From assembly GCA_003615045.1 (NCBI GenBank), contig ML014225.1, positions 1 through 60,940 on the forward strand: a DNA stretch of 60,940 bases. The letters are read 5' to 3'. Positions within the stretch are counted from its first letter, which is position 1. The number at the start of each line of letters is the position of its first letter. This document shows, in pieces, positions 10,581 through 20,754 of the stretch. A program made the position numbers and the translations under genes. This stretch comes from Caulochytrium protostelioides (taxonomy: Eukaryota; Chytridiomycota; Caulochytriomycetes; Caulochytriales; Caulochytriaceae). Below the pieces are notes generated by a model that was given only the letters and a program-made list of their open reading frames with translations, made no database searches and was not told where the DNA came from.

Positions 10581-11960
10581 GGAGCGATCCCGCGGCGGGC
10601 GCGCCGTGGCGGCCGTGGCAGGAGCAGCCGAGCGCCGGTGACGACGGCGCGAGGGCGATATGCACGGCGATGAACGACGTGGTCGGGCGACAGCTGCGGT
10701 ATCGGCGGCGACCCGCGTCGACGATCCGCGTGGGGGACGTGGCTGTCGGTGGTGGCACTGACGGCGAAACGCGGGTGGGGTTTCGGCTAAGCCGGTCGTG
10801 CCGGGGCCGCGATGGGTTGAGGACTCAAGGCGCGACCGGAGCGCAGAATTCAGGCCACACGATCGATCACTCGATCAATCGTTCGCAGGCAGGAGTCTGG
10901 ATCAAGCGTACCGCCGGAGTCAATCCCGTGATCGTAAGCGTCGTATCGGCCACAGCGGCAATCGGGGCAACACCAAGAAAAAAAAAACAGAAACGATCGA
11001 CCACCACGCAGCCAGGATCCGAGGGGACGGCCGGTACAGCGGCCGGGAGCGGCGTCAGAAGGGGGGGTTTGGCGGTGGTGCGACGGCCACGAGAAGCGAT
11101 GCGCTCGCGTCTCGGTGTCTCACCCGCGGTCGCGCTGGCCCGCGCGCCCTGTTTCATCGTGGGATCGGATCCATTGAATGAGGACGATCGATCGTCCAGG
11201 GTGTCGCGCCGCCTCTCGCTCCCGAGACGGCGTGGCCCGTCGGCTCAACTCCACGCTTATCGCGGCTTATCGGCGGCGGCTGGTCGAGGGGTGGACGTGT
11301 GTGGGCCGCCGCCGCGGCGCCCCCTCGTGCCGCCAGGAGGCGTCCGCGCCCGTGGCCCCGCGCCGGGCGCCATCCGCGGGGTGGCCGCCGCCCGCGTGGC
11401 GCAGCAGCCGCGCGGGCCCTGGCCCCGGCGGCTGGGCCCCCGTTGGGCCCGCCGCGGCCGGCGCTGCGAGCCCGCCGGAAATAACCCCCGAATGGCGGCG
11501 GAGTTTCATGGGCGCCGGCGGCGCTCGGTGGTGCTAGCCATCGCCGGCACCATCGAGAGCACCGGCGTTGCGCACGCGGCCATCGATGGCTCTCGATGCG
11601 CCGTCTCACACTTCTGCCGAGAGCATCGTCGCTTGCGACGTGCGACAGACCTGGTGATCCCGGTGGGTGTGACGGCCACGCGCGACCCCACGCCGAGACA
11701 ACGAGACCGCGAGGCAGCCGGACAACGACCCCGTACGGCGTATCGAGCAACGCTCAAGCAACTCCGCTGCCCCGGCCAGAGTGCCTCCTCTCTGGATCAC
11801 CAGCGACCGCTTGATTCGGACCTCGTGATTCGGCCCTCTCGTCTCGGCGCTCACTCCATCCCGCATTTCGCTGCTGCCGCCGCCAGGTGGACTGCGTGCA
11901 GCCCAGAGACGACCCCACGCCGCTCACTTGCCCGCTTCCTCCACCGAGACCGCCGCCACC
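10581..11960. promoter_or_regulatory. divergent intergenic region between SMEK and UTP7
   Basis: About 1.4 kb between two divergent start codons. It holds both promoters and 5' UTRs, an A-run at 10979-10988, and several GATCGAT/TCGATC palindromic patches (10858-10882, 11184-11192). No domain-bearing frame was found on either strand. Confidence 0.5.
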
Positions 11961-13760
11961 ATGCCGCAGGTCGCCACCGTCACCGCCGCCGGCGACGGCA
12001 TGGCGCTCGGCGAGAAGTCGGCCAAGGGCCGCGAGCTCGAGAGGGATACCCGGGCCATCCAGGCCCTGACGGCCAACCCTGACTACGACCGCGCGCAGCG
12101 GCGTCTCGCCAACGCCAAGTATGCCCACGGCGCGAGCAGCGCAGGCCTGCCGATGCCGACGAAGGCGATCAAGGACAAGCGCGCGAAGGCCAAGGTTCGC
12201 CAGTCGCAGCTGCAGGACGCGGCGCACGCGCTGCGCGCGCAGCAGCTCGAGGTCCTGATGCCCGGACAGACAGGGTTCCTCGAGGCCGAGCACGAGATGG
12301 AGCATACGGAGCGCATGACACAGCAGCAGCTGGCCGCACACGTGGATCTTCAGTCACAGCGCAAGATCTTTGACATCGCGCTGCCCGACTTTGGGCCATA
12401 TTCGTGCGCATACACGCGCTCGGGCCGCGAGCTCCTGCTCGGTGGCCGTAACGGCCACATCGCGACGTTCGACTGGAAGGCCGGCAAGCTCGGCTGCGAG
12501 CTGCAGGTCCAGGAGTCCGTTCACGACGTCGTCTGGCTTCACAACGAGACGCTGTTTGCCGTCGCTCAAAAGAAATCGCTCTTTATCTACGACAACCAGG
12601 GCATCGAAATCCACTGCCTGCGCAAGCACGTGGAGCCCCGGGCGCTCGCCTTCCTCCCGTACCACTTCCTGCTCGCCTCGATCGGCAACCAGGGCATCCT
12701 GCGCTACCAGGACGTCTCGACGGGCAAGCTCATTGCCGAGTGCAAGACTCACTACGGCGCATGCTCGACGATGCGCCAGAACCCCCAGAACGCCGTGCTC
12801 CACCTGGGCCACACGAACGGCCGCGTCACCCTGTGGTCGCCCAACAACGGCGACAAGCCGCTCGTGAATCTCTTTGCCCATACCGCCCCCGTGCACAGCG
12901 TTGACGTCGACCTCAGTGGCCACTACCTCGCGACCTCGGGCATGGAGGGCGCCGTCAAGATCTGGGATCTGCGCATGTTCAAGGCCACCCACACCTACCG
13001 CTTCCCGCAGGCCGTGCGCCAGCTCGCGCTCTCCCAGACCGGCGTCCTCGGCACCCTCCAGGGCGGCCGCGCCGTCTTCTACAAGGACGCGCTGCGCGTG
13101 CCGGACGCGCCGCCCTACATGACGCACACGCTGCAGCCGGGCCAGGCGCCCGCAGCGCGCCTCGCCTTCTGCCCCTTCGAAGACGTCGTGGGGATCGGCC
13201 ACGCCGGCGGCTTCTCCTCCATCCTCATCCCGGGCGCCGGCGAGGCGAACTTCGATACCCTCGAGGCCAACCCGTACCAGACCGTCAAGCAGCGCCAGGA
13301 AAGCGAGGTCCACGCCCTGCTCGACCGCGTGCCCGCCGAGACCATCGGCCTCGAGACCGACACCATCGGCCAGATCCGCCAGGACGCGCCCGACCACGAC
13401 GGCGGCGGCGCCGCCGCGGCCGCCATCGGGCCCAAGGCCGGGTCCCAGATGGGCGCGCGGCACCTCAAGCTGCAAGCCGCCACGGCGGCGGCGCCGGCCG
13501 GCTCGGCATCGCCTGCTGCCGACGGCGCCGACGGCGACGCGCCGCCCGCCAAGAAGCTGACCAAGCAGCAACGCAAGATTCAGAACCGCAAGCTCCGCCG
13601 CAAGATGGGTGAGTACTCGAACGTGATGGACGCGCGCAAGCTCGCGGCCAAGGAAGCGCACGAGCGTAAGGTCGAGGCCGCGCGCGAAGCGCAGGAGGCC
13701 GCCTTGCGCGGCGATGTCGCCGGGTACGACCCTCTGAGCCGGTTCGCCGTCAAGCGCTAG
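11961..13760 (+). CDS. UTP7: U3 snoRNP-associated WD-repeat protein UTP7/WDR46 (BING4)
   Basis: Single exon, 599 residues. The start is a textbook CGCCGCCACCATG. A charged helical N-terminus (about 20-110) precedes a WD40 propeller whose strands read clearly (LLLGGRNGHIATFDWKAGK, HTAPVHSVDVDLSGHYLATSG, VKIWDLRMFKATHTY). Residues about 380-460 are the BING4CT domain unique to this family: PYMTHTLQPGQ, CPFEDVVGIGHAGGFSSIL, PGAGEANFDTLEANPYQTVKQ. The C-terminus is lysine/arginine-rich with KKLTKQQRKIQNRKLRRKMG. UTP7 is a component of the small-subunit processome needed for early pre-18S rRNA processing in the nucleolus. The length is close to that of yeast Utp7 and human WDR46. It converges with DBP3, another ribosome-assembly gene. 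Confidence 0.95.
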   Translation: MPQVATVTAAGDGMALGEKSAKGRELERDTRAIQALTANPDYDRAQRRLANAKYAHGASSAGLPMPTKAIKDKRAKAKVRQSQLQDAAHALRAQQLEVLMPGQTGFLEAEHEMEHTERMTQQQLAAHVDLQSQRKIFDIALPDFGPYSCAYTRSGRELLLGGRNGHIATFDWKAGKLGCELQVQESVHDVVWLHNETLFAVAQKKSLFIYDNQGIEIHCLRKHVEPRALAFLPYHFLLASIGNQGILRYQDVSTGKLIAECKTHYGACSTMRQNPQNAVLHLGHTNGRVTLWSPNNGDKPLVNLFAHTAPVHSVDVDLSGHYLATSGMEGAVKIWDLRMFKATHTYRFPQAVRQLALSQTGVLGTLQGGRAVFYKDALRVPDAPPYMTHTLQPGQAPAARLAFCPFEDVVGIGHAGGFSSILIPGAGEANFDTLEANPYQTVKQRQESEVHALLDRVPAETIGLETDTIGQIRQDAPDHDGGGAAAAAIGPKAGSQMGARHLKLQAATAAAPAGSASPAADGADGDAPPAKKLTKQQRKIQNRKLRRKMGEYSNVMDARKLAAKEAHERKVEAAREAQEAALRGDVAGYDPLSRFAVKR

Positions 13761-14126
13761 CGTGCCGGCGAACTTGGGATCGGGCTGGCCTGGCCGGCCG
13801 CTCGGTCCTTTTTTAAGTTATTACTATGCCATCCATCACGTTGCTGCTGCTGGGCTTTTGAAAGATCGAGAGACTTGACGCACCACCGTTGCACGAGCAA
13901 CGTCGATCGGCCCCCTGGGTCGTGTCTGTGATCTTGTCCGTGATGATACCGATGGTTGTCCTGGCAAAACAAAAGCACACGAAAACACTTAAATAGAAGG
14001 GAAAGAACGCAAGAGCGAGCGTGAGAGTGATGAAGAGAAATGAAAAAGCAGAAAAGGGGGGTGGGTGATGCACGGATGCACGCCCAGGTGACGCGCCAAA
14101 GATGGCGAGGCACGATCACGAGACGG
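13761..14126. terminator. shared 3' region of UTP7 and DBP3
   Basis: The 366 bases between convergent stop codons are much less GC-rich than their flanks, with T- and A-rich runs at about 13808-13830 and 13965-14055. They probably carry 3' UTRs and poly(A) signals of both genes. Nothing coding was recognised. Confidence 0.5.
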
Positions 14127-15869
14127 TCACGCGTCAGAGTCGTCGTCGCCAAAGGTAATCTTGGTGGGCTTGACGGACATGTCGACGTCCTTGCAGAAGG
14201 CGCCGTAGTTGGGGTCGAGCTTCTTCTTGACGGTGGTGCCGAAGGCCATGAGGTCGTCGGGCACCGGCTGCTTCGCCTCGCGCAGCACGTTGATGAGGGC
14301 GCCCGAGTGGGCCTTGTCGTGGTGCGTGAACAGCGTGTGGGCGTGGCCCTTCGCGCCGGCACGACCTGTGCGGCCAATGCGGTGGCAGTAGTCCTCGGTG
14401 GTCAGCGGAAAGGTGAAGTTGATGACGACCTCGACGTTCGGGATGTCCAAGCCACGCGCGGCGACGTCCGTCGCGACGAGCAGGGGGCACACGCCCGTGC
14501 GGAACTGGTCGAGCGCCTGCGAGCGCTGCTGCTGCGTCAGGTTGCCGTGGATGGCGCCGACGTTGTAGTTAGCGCGGCGCAGGCGGTTCTCGACGCGGGA
14601 CGCCTCCATCTTGTACAGCGCAAAGACCAGCACGCGGTTCTTGCCGTTGTGGTACTTCTTGAGCAGCTGCAGCAGACGGCCCTCCTTGTCGTCCGGCTGG
14701 ACGACCTCGACAATCTGCGTGATGGCGGCGTTCGCCGACAGGTCTTTCGAGCCGACTTGCACGTGCACGGGGTCCTTCAGGTAGGTTTCGGCGAGCTTTT
14801 GGATCGCGGGCGGCCAGGTGGCGCTGAACATGACCGTCTGGCGCTGCGTCGGCAGGAACGGCAAGATCTTCTTGAGGCTCTGCTCGAAACCGCAGTCCAG
14901 CATGCGGTCGGCTTCGTCGAGCACGAGGTATGAGATCTGCGTGAGGTCAAAAAGCGCCGGATCCTCCTCCAGCAGGTCGATCATGCGGCCGGGCGTCGCG
15001 ACCACGACGTCCACGCCGGCACGGAAGGCCTGGCGCTGGTCGTACTTGGCGACACCGCCGTAGATGCACACCGAGCGCATGTGCTTGAACTTTTCAAACT
15101 GGACCATGATCTGCATCGCGAGCTCGCGCGTCGGGCTCAGCACGAGCACCGAAGGCGCCTTCTTCTTGGCGTCCTGCGGGCTGAGGGCCTGGACCGCGGG
15201 CACGGCGAAGCCCATCGTCTTGCCTGAGCCCGTCGCCGCAATGCCCACGACGTCGCGGCCCATCAGGAGCGGCGGCCAGCACGCGGCTTGCACGGGCGTC
15301 GGGGCCGCATACTCCTTCAGCGTGGCCTGCACGTCCGCGTTGAGCACCAGCTGGTCGAACGCGAGCACGGGGCGGAACCCGCCGTCCGAGATGACAATGC
15401 GCTGCGTCTTCATGTACGCGTCAATGTCCGCCGGGCAGCCCTCGGCGAACCGGCTGCTGTAGCACGCGGGGAACGCGTCGTCGCCAATCTCGCGCGCCGC
15501 CGCCTTCGCCTGCTGCCGCGCCAGCTTCTCCTGCTTGCAGCGCTCCTTGAAGGTCAGGCCGCCGGTCTCCGCGACCTTGCGGGCCTTCTTCTCGGCCTTG
15601 CGGGCCAGCTTAGCGGCCTCGGCGGCCTTCTGCGCCGCGGCCGCGTCCTCGGGCGTCGCGGCCGCGCGCTCGGCCGCGCGTGCCAGCTTGCGCTGGTACT
15701 TCGCTTCCTTGCGCGCGCGGTGCTCCTGGCGCTTCGCTTCCTTGAGGGCTTCCTTCTGGGCCTTGCGCTCCATCGACTTGGCGCGGGCCTCGCGCTCGGC
15801 CTTGGTCAGCACCAGCGATGCCGACGGCGGCGGCGGCGCCGCCAAATCGGCGAGCAGAGGTTCCGGCAT
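14127..15869 (-). CDS. DBP3: ATP-dependent DEAD-box RNA helicase DBP3
   Basis: Single exon, 580 residues from the ATG followed by PEPLLADLAAPP; an upstream in-frame Met would add 33 residues without family similarity. The N-terminal 130 residues are an Ala/Lys/Arg-rich coiled region, as in DBP3. The helicase core has all motifs: Q motif ending APTPVQAACWP, motif I AATGSGKT (about 213), PTREL, TPGR, DEAD (about 315), SAT, then RecA-2 with IHGNLTQQQR, DVAARGLD and HRIGRTGR (about 496). The C-terminal signature GTTVKKKLDPNYGAFCKDV followed by KPTKITFG matches DBP3 rather than DBP2. In yeast DBP3 assists pre-rRNA cleavage in 60S ribosome assembly in the nucleolus. Confidence 0.93.
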   Translation of the reverse strand: MPEPLLADLAAPPPPSASLVLTKAEREARAKSMERKAQKEALKEAKRQEHRARKEAKYQRKLARAAERAAATPEDAAAAQKAAEAAKLARKAEKKARKVAETGGLTFKERCKQEKLARQQAKAAAREIGDDAFPACYSSRFAEGCPADIDAYMKTQRIVISDGGFRPVLAFDQLVLNADVQATLKEYAAPTPVQAACWPPLLMGRDVVGIAATGSGKTMGFAVPAVQALSPQDAKKKAPSVLVLSPTRELAMQIMVQFEKFKHMRSVCIYGGVAKYDQRQAFRAGVDVVVATPGRMIDLLEEDPALFDLTQISYLVLDEADRMLDCGFEQSLKKILPFLPTQRQTVMFSATWPPAIQKLAETYLKDPVHVQVGSKDLSANAAITQIVEVVQPDDKEGRLLQLLKKYHNGKNRVLVFALYKMEASRVENRLRRANYNVGAIHGNLTQQQRSQALDQFRTGVCPLLVATDVAARGLDIPNVEVVINFTFPLTTEDYCHRIGRTGRAGAKGHAHTLFTHHDKAHSGALINVLREAKQPVPDDLMAFGTTVKKKLDPNYGAFCKDVDMSVKPTKITFGDDDSDA

Positions 15870-16844
15870 CACGGCGGTGGGTTGGGACGACAGGGTGGCG
15901 GATAGGGGCCACGAGGAGGGGCTGCACAGGGAGGGAACACGCGCTCCGTCACGGATCGACAGCGACACAGGGACGATGTCGGAGATAAGACGCGGGAGGC
16001 GATAAGGAGAAAATCGCCAGTGGAGCGTAGCGTCAGTGATATCGACGTTGCAGTCGCCACTGGTCGGATGACAAGCAGGCAGGGCTCACCTAGCGCGATC
16101 CTGTATGGGGTGATCGGCCCAGGGAGCGCACCGTCCGGCAGCCCGTCTGAACGGCCGCGTCGCTCCCCTTCTTAACGCTCGCCGTTGTGCGATGTCTGAG
16201 CGAGCCGTGGGTACGGTCGCGCCGCTGATGCAGCACGCCGGCGGCGCGGCGGGGTGCGTCCGAGTACGCGGCGGCTGCCGCGCGGTGCCGGGACGTGCCG
16301 GAAACGCCGACCCGCGGCGCGGCCACACGCGATACGACCGGCGGCGTCGGAGTTTCGAGGCTCTCGGTCCGGCGGCGCCGGGTCCCTCTCGCCTGGCGTC
16401 GCCTCGCGGCGGCGGCGTCGGCGTCGGGGCGCGCCGTCGGTGGCGCAGCCATCACCGAAGCGGCGGCGCCTGCAGCGCGGGGTGCGCCGGCCCGTCGATA
16501 GCCGCGCGCCGGCGATCCGTATGGCCGCGCGGCGCCGAGCCCTCGAGGGTTCCCGACCGCGTCACCCTTCGACGGCGTCCACGGCGGCGATCATTGGATC
16601 GCTGGGTCGCGTGCCGAAGGCGTGCTCACCGAGGCCACCGAGGCCGTGGCGAGCCGTCAAGGCGAGGCAAGGCGAGGCGACGGGAAGGCGATGGCGGGAA
16701 GGCGATGGCGGGAAGGCGATGGCGGCACGAGGGACCGGCGTCCACGCATCGTCACGGCCTCCAGGGGTCTTCGCCACGCCCACCGCTCTCCATCGGCTCA
16801 CGGCCGTCCCTTGTGTTTTCTGCGCACGTCGCCTCGCGTTCACG
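15870..16844. promoter_or_regulatory. divergent intergenic region between DBP3 and the TPR-like gene
   Basis: About 975 bases holding both promoters. At 16683-16726 a 14-base unit (consensus GGGAAGGCGATGGC) is repeated about three times in tandem. The remaining frames are GC-driven and not supported as genes. Confidence 0.5.
16683..16726. repeat. 14-bp tandem repeat
   Basis: Three near-identical copies of a GGGAAGGCGATGGC unit lie about 120 bases before the start codon of the TPR-like gene. They may fall in its 5' UTR or promoter. Confidence 0.75.
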
Positions 16845-18128
16845 ATGCCGGACGAGTTGCATGGTCTCTTCCAGTTCGTCGGCGACGGCGACGGCGACGG
16901 CAGCGACGCGGGCAGCGACGCGGGCAGCGACCTGTTCGCCCCGGCGCCCAAGGCCCGCCACACCATCGAGTGGGACTGGACAGCGCCGTTGACATCGCGC
17001 GGGGGCGTGCTCCCGCCCGTGCTCGCTGATCCCGACGCCGTCCTGCAGACCAAGCGCGGCGCCACCCAGCTCGTCCATGCCGCCAATGCCCTGTAAGTCC
17101 CTCTCTGCGCGGCCGAGAATGGCCGAGGACGGCCGAGAATCGTCGATGCCCACGGAGGAATCGATGGGATCACAGCGCTTCGTTATGGTGGAGTAGGAGA
17201 GGGTATTAACGCCGGGCCCACTCACCGCACGCGATCTCCCCCGAATCAATCGCTTTTGGATGATGGTCTCTGATGCGATGCCGCATGGCGCCGTGCATGA
17301 CATTCGACATGCCATGGTACGGATCCGTGCAGCTTCATGGACGGCAAGGACGCCCAAGCGCTGGATCTGTGCACGCGCGTCTTGCAGCACCCGGCTGCGG
17401 GCGCCACGCTGCACCGGGAGGTCGGCGACATGGCCGCGCGCTGCTGTCTGCGGCTCGGCGAGCCCGCACGCGCGCTCGCGCTCTTCGAGGCCTCGCCGGC
17501 GCCCCACGGCAGCGACGCCGGCTTCCCGTTCCTCCACGCGCAGCTGCTCGCTGCCAACCACCGCTTCGTCGACGCCGTCCACACCGCTCTGCGCTACCTC
17601 GCGCTGCGCGGCCAGGACCCGGTCGGCATGCGCCACGTGGCGGAGATCGTCGATGCCTGGCTGGCGCATGGGAGCACCGCTTCCGCCGACGCCGCCGACG
17701 CCGCCGACGTGGACGCCCCGGCCACGACGAGCGCCCGCATCATGCCGCGGCCGGACCTGCTGGCGCGGTTCGCGCTGCGGGTGCTTGAGCGCGCGCAGCA
17801 CGTGAGCGCGCTGTCGCGCCTGTCGATCGGGCACCCGTCCGTGCTGGCGGCGCGGCGCGGCGCGCACATGGACCGCGCGTGCGTCGCGTGTGCGCAGCGC
17901 CTCGCGCGCCGCGCGGGCCTGCCGGACCCGGCGGCGCCGGACGCCGCCCGCGTCGCCCTCTTCACGGACGCCGAACTCGCCGTCCTCTTTGACCGCCGCC
18001 ACCTCGGCCTCCCGGACGCGGCGCAGCAGGCCGCCGTCGTCCACCAGCTCCAGCTCCGGCCGGGTGCTCACGACGACGGCGACGGCGACGAGGGCGATGG
18101 CAGCGCCGCGCGGCAGCTGTCCGGATGA
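16845..18128 (+). CDS. TPR-like helical protein (resembles metazoan C8orf76-type proteins)
   Basis: Two exons, 16845-17092 and 17333-18128 (347 residues). The donor GTAAGT splits a codon (CT/C) and the joined reading ANALFMDGKDAQALDLCTRVL restores a TPR helix pair across the junction. The N-terminus is acidic Asp/Gly/Ser from GACGGC repeats, followed by HTIEWDW. Residues about 80-200 are helical TPR-like repeats (REVGDMAARCCLRLGEPARAL, FPFLHAQLLAANHRFVDAV). A basic helix and an Asp-rich end follow. From memory the arrangement (acidic start, then short TPR array with a LAHLG-like turn) resembles human C8orf76, but this is weak. No catalytic motif is visible, so a scaffold role is all that can be suggested. 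Its stop codon lies only 65 bases from the convergent stop of the CATIP-like gene. Confidence 0.72.
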
Positions 18129-18193
18129 ACCGGTCCACGACCCTGTGCGACACGGGGCAGCGCGCGCGCGCGCGCGCGATGGCGACGCCGCGT
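18129..18193. repeat. (CG)n tract between convergent stop codons
   Basis: The 65-base gap between two convergent genes contains a CG dinucleotide run at about 18159-18177. Alternating CG is the classical Z-DNA-prone sequence. No A/T-rich poly(A) element is visible here, unlike at other convergent junctions, so the two transcripts probably overlap at their 3' ends. Confidence 0.7.
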
Positions 18194-19962
18194 CTAGGCA
18201 AAGTACGTCTTGGTGAAGGCGAGGACATCGTCCGGCTTCTCATGGAGCAGCGCGTGCAGAAAGTCGCCCGTGATCGTGCGGATCTCGGGATGCGCGCGCA
18301 CGTAGGCCGCATGCTGCTCGCGCAGCGCCTCGCGCGCGGCGCGGTACTGCGTCGCCAGCTCCATCTCGGCGGCAATCGCTTCAGCGGTCAGTTCGGGCGC
18401 CGGCGACGCCGCCGGCGACGCCACCGCCGCGTCCCGCATCGCGCTCGCAAAGCCCACGCCGTCGGCGACCAGCACGAAGCGGCTGCCGACCTCCATGCGG
18501 CTCCGCGGGCGGCCCGTCGCGGCGTCGACCTGCCACACGGCCGTCACGCGGTCCGGCGACAGCGCGAGCGCCACCGCGTTGCGGTGCAGCGGCGACCGCC
18601 ACGCCGCGTGCCACGGGCGCGCCGCGTCCGCCTGCACCGCCGCCTGCGCCGCCGCCCCGGGCACGCTCTCGGCCGTCCGCGGCGTCGTGATGCGGATCAC
18701 GAGCGTCGCCGCCGCCTCGGTCTGCGCGCCTCCCTCCTGGTCATCGCCAGCGTGGTCGCCGTCGTCGCCGTCATCACCATCGTCATCGATCATGTCGTCG
18801 TCATGGCCATCGACGTCGTCGGCGCTGGCATCGCGATCGGTCCGACGGTGCGGACGCGGGGGCGGACGCGCGGGCCGCTCGATGGTGACATGCGCCGGTA
18901 CGACCGTGTGCGCGACGAGCTGCGGGATCGTCAGCCTCGCCAGGACGGTCGGCCCGGTGGCGGCTTGCGATGACTTGTTGCTTGCGTCGCCGTCGGGACG
19001 CGAGCCCGCGGCGGTCGGGCTCGTCGCGGACGCGTAGAACTGCGCGAGCTGGCAGACCCATTCGTACTCGAACGCTGGTCATGCATGCCGTTGCCCACGG
19101 AATCGCGCCGCATCGCAGACCATCGACCGCGGTCGCATCGTTCCATCAAGCCACGTGAGGGGGGGGTGAGTGAGGCTGTATCTTCAATGCCACCGAGCGA
19201 GTGCGCCGACCATCCGCGCGCCGACGCGGCGTCGCTCAGGCTTCGCCTGAGGAGGCCCACGCCCGCCATGGCGCCCATGGCCTCGCGCGACGTCGGTGTG
19301 GCGTCCATCGGGCGCTTACCTTCAGAAAGGAGGACGGGTTCGGCCGGCAGCACGACCTCGTCCTCGGCGGTCGAGCCGTTGACGGTGCGCACGGCGCGCA
19401 GCAGCCGCGCCACGGCGCCGTGCGGGACCAGCTGCTCGGTCCACTCGGCCTGCGTCTCCGGCGCCCGCCACGCGCCGCTCCGCGTCTGCGCCACCGGCGC
19501 CAGCCCGTCGTCCGCCGTCGCCCGCAGCGTCTCCTCGTAGTGCATGTCCTGCCGGCGGCTCGTGGCGACGTGGCGGCCGAACCGTGTCGTGACCTCGAGC
19601 GCGACCGCCGCCGTCGGGTCCGCGGGGCCCGTGGGGTCCGTGCGGGCGGCGGCGGCGGCGGCGGCGGCGCCCGTGACGGGCGCGACGCGGTACACGCGCG
19701 TGCCGACGGCTTCGCCGGCCGTCGTGTAGATCGCCATCGTCGCCTCGCGCGGGACCGGCGGCCTCAGCGTGAACGACGGCGGCGCCGGGGGCGCGTCGCT
19801 GGACGGCGCGGCGGGGTCGCTGGCGTCGGCGCCGTCGGCCGCGGCGCCGTCCATCGTGGTGCCGGCCGTCATGGCGCCGTCAGGCTGGACGCTGTCTTGG
19901 GACGGCGCGTCGGGCGGGGAGCCGTGGCCATCGCCGACGGGATCATGGACGGCGTTGTCCAT
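18194..19962 (-). CDS. CATIP-like ciliary protein with C-terminal RIIa/docking-dimerisation tail
   Basis: Two exons, 19320-19962 and 18194-19074 (507 residues). The donor GTAAGC and acceptor CAG join codon G/CG to give LLSEGAFEYEWVCQLAQFY. The middle (about 60-260) is a beta-rich domain: FTLRPPVPREATMAIYTTAG, YEETLRATADDG, WTEQLVPHGAV. The last 60 residues form a helix ending HPEIRTITGDFLHALL then HEKPDDVLAFTKTYF, a RIIa-like dimerisation motif typical of axonemal and cilium proteins. The same order (beta domain, long linker, RIIa-like end) is found in CATIP, a ciliogenesis-associated actin-regulating protein; I consider that the best match but not certain. The start chosen is GCCATGGAC at 19962. 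An in-frame ATG at 20295 would add 111 residues including a His-Asp tract. Asp- and Ala-rich linkers are low-complexity. Confidence 0.62.
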
Positions 19963-20754
19963 GGCCGCACGGGCGCGCAGGCGGCTCGTCAGGGATCGGT
20001 GGCGGTGGTCGCGATCGCCGTGATGGTCGTGATGGTCGTGATGGTCGTGATGGTCGTGATGGTCGTGATGGTCGTGATGGTCGTGATGGTCGTGATGGTC
20101 GTGATCGCCGTGATCGTCGTCGTGCAGCGCGAGCGACCGTCCGAGAGGAAGCGTGGAAGCGAGCGAGGACCGGGTGAACAGGACGAGGCGGCCGACGCGG
20201 ACGGGCCTCGCGGCAACGACGGCGGGAGCCGCCGACGCGATGGGACGCCCACCCGGCGGCGGCGTCGCCGACGGCGTGATCGGCGGACGCCTCATGTTCC
20301 TGCCGCGCGCGTCATATCCATGCGGCGCGGCTGGGCCCGTCGTGCGGCGCAGCCCGCGCCTGCCGCCATCGGTGTGGCGGGCGGCGCGTGGGGGCTGGCG
20401 CGGCGACGATGCGCCGTGGGCGCTGCCACGGAGCGCCGTGCCGGTGCCGCGCGGCCTGGATCGGCGCCGTACGACGCGCGGCGGTCGCTCTCGTCGCTCT
20501 CGGCCGCGGCGGCCGCCGCGGTCTGAACGGCGACGCCCGCGCCGGCCGACGCTCGCGCGTCGTGATGAGCGGAACGCGCCACGTGGCCACGAGGCCACGA
20601 GGCCACGTGGCCACGGCGCGTCGCGTCGCGTCGTGTCGCGTCGCGTCGCGTCGTCCCGTCCCGTCACGCCGCCGTCGCTGGTTGGGCGTCGCGCCTCCCC
20701 GTCGCGTCACCCTTCAGCGCTCGCTTCCTTGTTCGCGGTCGTGGCACGGCCGCC
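19963..20754. promoter_or_regulatory. divergent intergenic region, CATIP-like / unknown gene
   Basis: About 790 bases between two divergent starts, including the nonanucleotide repeat listed separately and a CGTGGCCAC/GCGTCGCGTC-type repeat patch at about 20577-20665. It may be partly coding if the CATIP-like protein starts at 20295. Confidence 0.45.
20024..20104. repeat. 9-bp tandem repeat (GTGATGGTC)n
   Basis: About nine perfect copies of GTGATGGTC. On the minus strand the frame continuous with the CATIP-like gene reads repeated His-Asp-His. It is either a 5' UTR minisatellite or codes a histidine-rich, potentially metal-binding N-terminus, depending on which start codon is used. Confidence 0.95.

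Noticed and set aside
19201-20526. Arg/Gly/Val-rich plus-strand frame opposite the CATIP-like gene
   Set aside because: It includes the nonanucleotide repeat read as Val-Met and is explained as the complement of the CATIP-like coding sequence.
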